This document shows positions 61,084 to 64,000 of a DNA stretch of 64,000 bases, piece by piece. The notes beneath the pieces are model-generated. The model was not told the DNA's origin. It was given only the letters and a program-made list of their open reading frames with translations, and made no database searches. The translations under genes and the position numbers were made by a program. The DNA comes from Erpobdella octoculata (Eukaryota > Annelida > Clitellata > Hirudinida > Erpobdellidae): positions 36,046,270 through 36,110,269 of the forward strand of contig OZ022238.1 of assembly GCA_963978895.1 (NCBI GenBank), in the 5' to 3' direction. Each line of letters starts with the position of its first letter. The first letter of the stretch is position 1.

Positions 61084-61932
61084 ATTAAATGACCAAATAG
61101 AATGCAAGAAAAAACAGAACAAAAACATTGGGATGATCAAATAATTTATTAAGCCCATAATAATAATTTAAATTGTTTCACCAGTTAATTTTAATGAAAA
61201 TTATATTTACCATCAACATAATTAAAATTAACAACTTCCTAAGAAATACAGAATCTTGATTAAAATATTGCAACTAGAATATATTTGCAATTTACCACAA
61301 ACCTAATCAACAAAAAAACAGCTACTAAATTGGTAGTGACTAGAATAAATTTATTGAAAGCAGTGAAGTAACAAAACAAGATAAGCAATTGAACCATAAT
61401 TTATGGTGAGCACAATATTACATGAATTACATTAAAGACTTCAAACAGAAGAGATTACATGCAAAATAGATCACTTTATTTCTTCAGCATGCACGCAAAC
61501 AAATAATATAACTCTGGATTTGAAAAAAAAAATGAGAATGTCATGTGGAACTGTCGTTTCAAGCGAAATTCTATGTTTATGATTTGCCCGAATAAAAACA
61601 CACTCAACAAGCAACACTAGATCTACAATAAACACATAAAGAAACCCAGAGTAGATATTACATAAGCATCAACCATGGTACAAGAAAATGGCACAGGCTT
61701 ATAACAATATCAAGATTTCACAAACAAGCAGCGAGCATTAAATTGGCAAAACTTTTCCTTTGAGTCTCTCGCTATCAAATATGCTTGCTAACGAGAATAT
61801 AATATCCTAATAATAAGCCATGTTTAACTTTAACACGATGATTTTTCAATTCAGCTAAATTCCATACAACAATATCGTATAACATTTTGATTCCAAACGA
61901 AAAATTCCATTTTTTTTTTCAGTACAGATTCT
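61084..61932 (-). other. 3' flank/UTR of DNAJB6-like gene
   Basis: No coding frame. AATAAA on the minus strand at 61475-61480 is a possible poly(A) signal about 455 nt after the stop. Confidence 0.4.
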
Positions 61933-62029
61933 TCAGTATGTGAGGGATTGCAGCACTCCATTGACACTTCTACTCTTTTCCACCCCATCTTCTTCAACCA
62001 CAACAGTCTCTGAACCATTTTCTACAACC
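61933..62029 (-). CDS. DNAJB6-like gene, last coding exon
   Basis: After acceptor CAATGACAG, the frame reads VVENGSETVVVEEDGVEKS, then RSVNGVLQSLTY and TGA. This matches the C-terminal block of DNAJB6/DNAJB-type Hsp40 proteins (VENG-x-E-x-V-x-VEEDG-x-x-KS-x-x-x-NG). In that family this part lies in the C-terminal domain after the Ser-rich anti-aggregation region. Joined in frame to the exon at 62096-62197. Confidence 0.75.
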
Positions 62030-62095
62030 CTGTCATTGAAACATTATTACTTATTCTTTTTTTAAATGCCATTTAGAAATGTGTTGGAATAGAAC

Positions 62096-62197
62096 CTTTT
62101 AGTGACAATTTTTTTTCCATTAACATATCTTGTGGAAGTGGATGTGGACCTGAAGTTACCTGGTGCACCAGATGTTGAAGAAAATGACATCATCCCA
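62096..62197 (-). CDS. DNAJB6-like gene, penultimate exon
   Basis: Acceptor ATTTTTGCAG, 102 nt, donor AAAAG|GTTCT, phase 2 on both sides. Reads MMSFSSTSGAPGNFRSTSTS, then RYVNGKKIVTKR: the Ser/Thr-rich stretch and VNGKKIxTKR of DNAJB6-like chaperones. The J-domain exons would lie upstream at higher coordinates; none is seen up to 64000, so the gene is cut by the window, interrupted by the hAT element at 62973, or is a fragment. Confidence 0.75.
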
Positions 62198-62403
62198 CTG
62201 CAAAAATGTTAACACATTATAGCATTTCAACAATTCCTAATCAAATAGATTTTGATTGCCTGGATCAATCGTTTCAAGTAAGTTAAACTACTCTATTTTT
62301 TTTTACCATATAGAAAATATATATATATTTACAGTAAATTAACTCGATACTTTCAGATAAACATGCTCTATTGAAATATGGACGCCATTTAACCGAAACT
62401 AAC

Positions 62404-62565
62404 TTAAAAACTATCAAATTCACTGTCATGTTCGTCAAGAAAAATGTTCAAAGCTGCATCCAAGCCTTCAGCATCATTCAATTCATTTTCATCATCGGCG
62501 TTGAAAGTTTTAAGGATTTCGGGGTCAGCGGGCGGAATAACATTTATCTTCCAGTGTAATTACGT
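62404..62565 (-). CDS. acidic C-terminal coding fragment, unrecognised
   Basis: Minus-strand frame of about 53 codons without ATG: INVIPPADPEILKTF, then a very acidic stretch with ENELNDAEGLDAAL and DEHDSEFDSF before TAA. The composition is protein-like. It could be the last exon of an upstream gene, but no clear acceptor is seen. Confidence 0.3.

Positions 62566-64000
<1,435 letters not shown>

Overview
The window is from an AT-rich, repeat-laden animal genome. Evidence for a metazoan: spliced genes with GT-AG introns, a secreted protein built from PAN/apple exons, the terminal exons of a DNAJB6-like chaperone gene, and a typical invertebrate mix of mobile elements (Penelope-like, Ty1/copia, CR1/L2-like LINEs, several hAT lineages, pogo-like, Helitron-like). 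I cannot fix the phylum from sequence alone; an aquatic invertebrate, perhaps a cnidarian, is a guess.

Layout. 0-12 kb is repeats: a family of ~150-190 bp units, an open Penelope-like element (2.4-4.9 kb), two copies of a hAT-type nonautonomous element with CCCGAA-hexamer arrays near the ends (one with a perfect 8-bp target duplication), Helitron-like copies carrying a GC-rich minisatellite, and long (TA)n tracts. 12.2-15.7 kb (minus) is an intact, intronless 1153-residue RPB2-like RNA polymerase II subunit. 17.7-20.1 kb is an extremely pure 2.2-kb TATACA hexamer array abutting a broken LINE. 22-25 kb holds LINE tails and fragments.

25.1-49.6 kb is the main new gene: nine to ten exons (plus strand), every internal intron in phase 1, coding for a signal peptide and six PAN/apple domains joined by short linker exons, about 510-518 residues. 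Its introns are swollen by nested transposons (pogo-like, at least four hAT copies, Helitron-like copies, a CR1 LINE). Four of the coding exons (signal peptide, third PAN, fifth PAN, linkers) lack their own start codon or are short, so simple ORF searching misses them.

50-55 kb is hAT debris (ZBED5-like and TTF-finger types). 55.5-60.1 kb is a complete Ty1/copia element: 188-bp LTRs differing at one base, 5-bp target duplication GTTTA, half-tRNA-iMet primer site, one open 1315-codon gag-pol frame. It is likely a very recent insertion. 60-62.6 kb has a hAT tail and the last two coding exons of a DNAJB6-like gene (minus). 62.97 kb to the right edge is the 5' part of a BED-finger hAT element.

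No rRNA, tRNA or CRISPR was seen. The host genes (RPB2-like, PAN protein, DNAJB6-like) show no common pathway; the region is best read as a few host genes embedded in layered transposon insertions.
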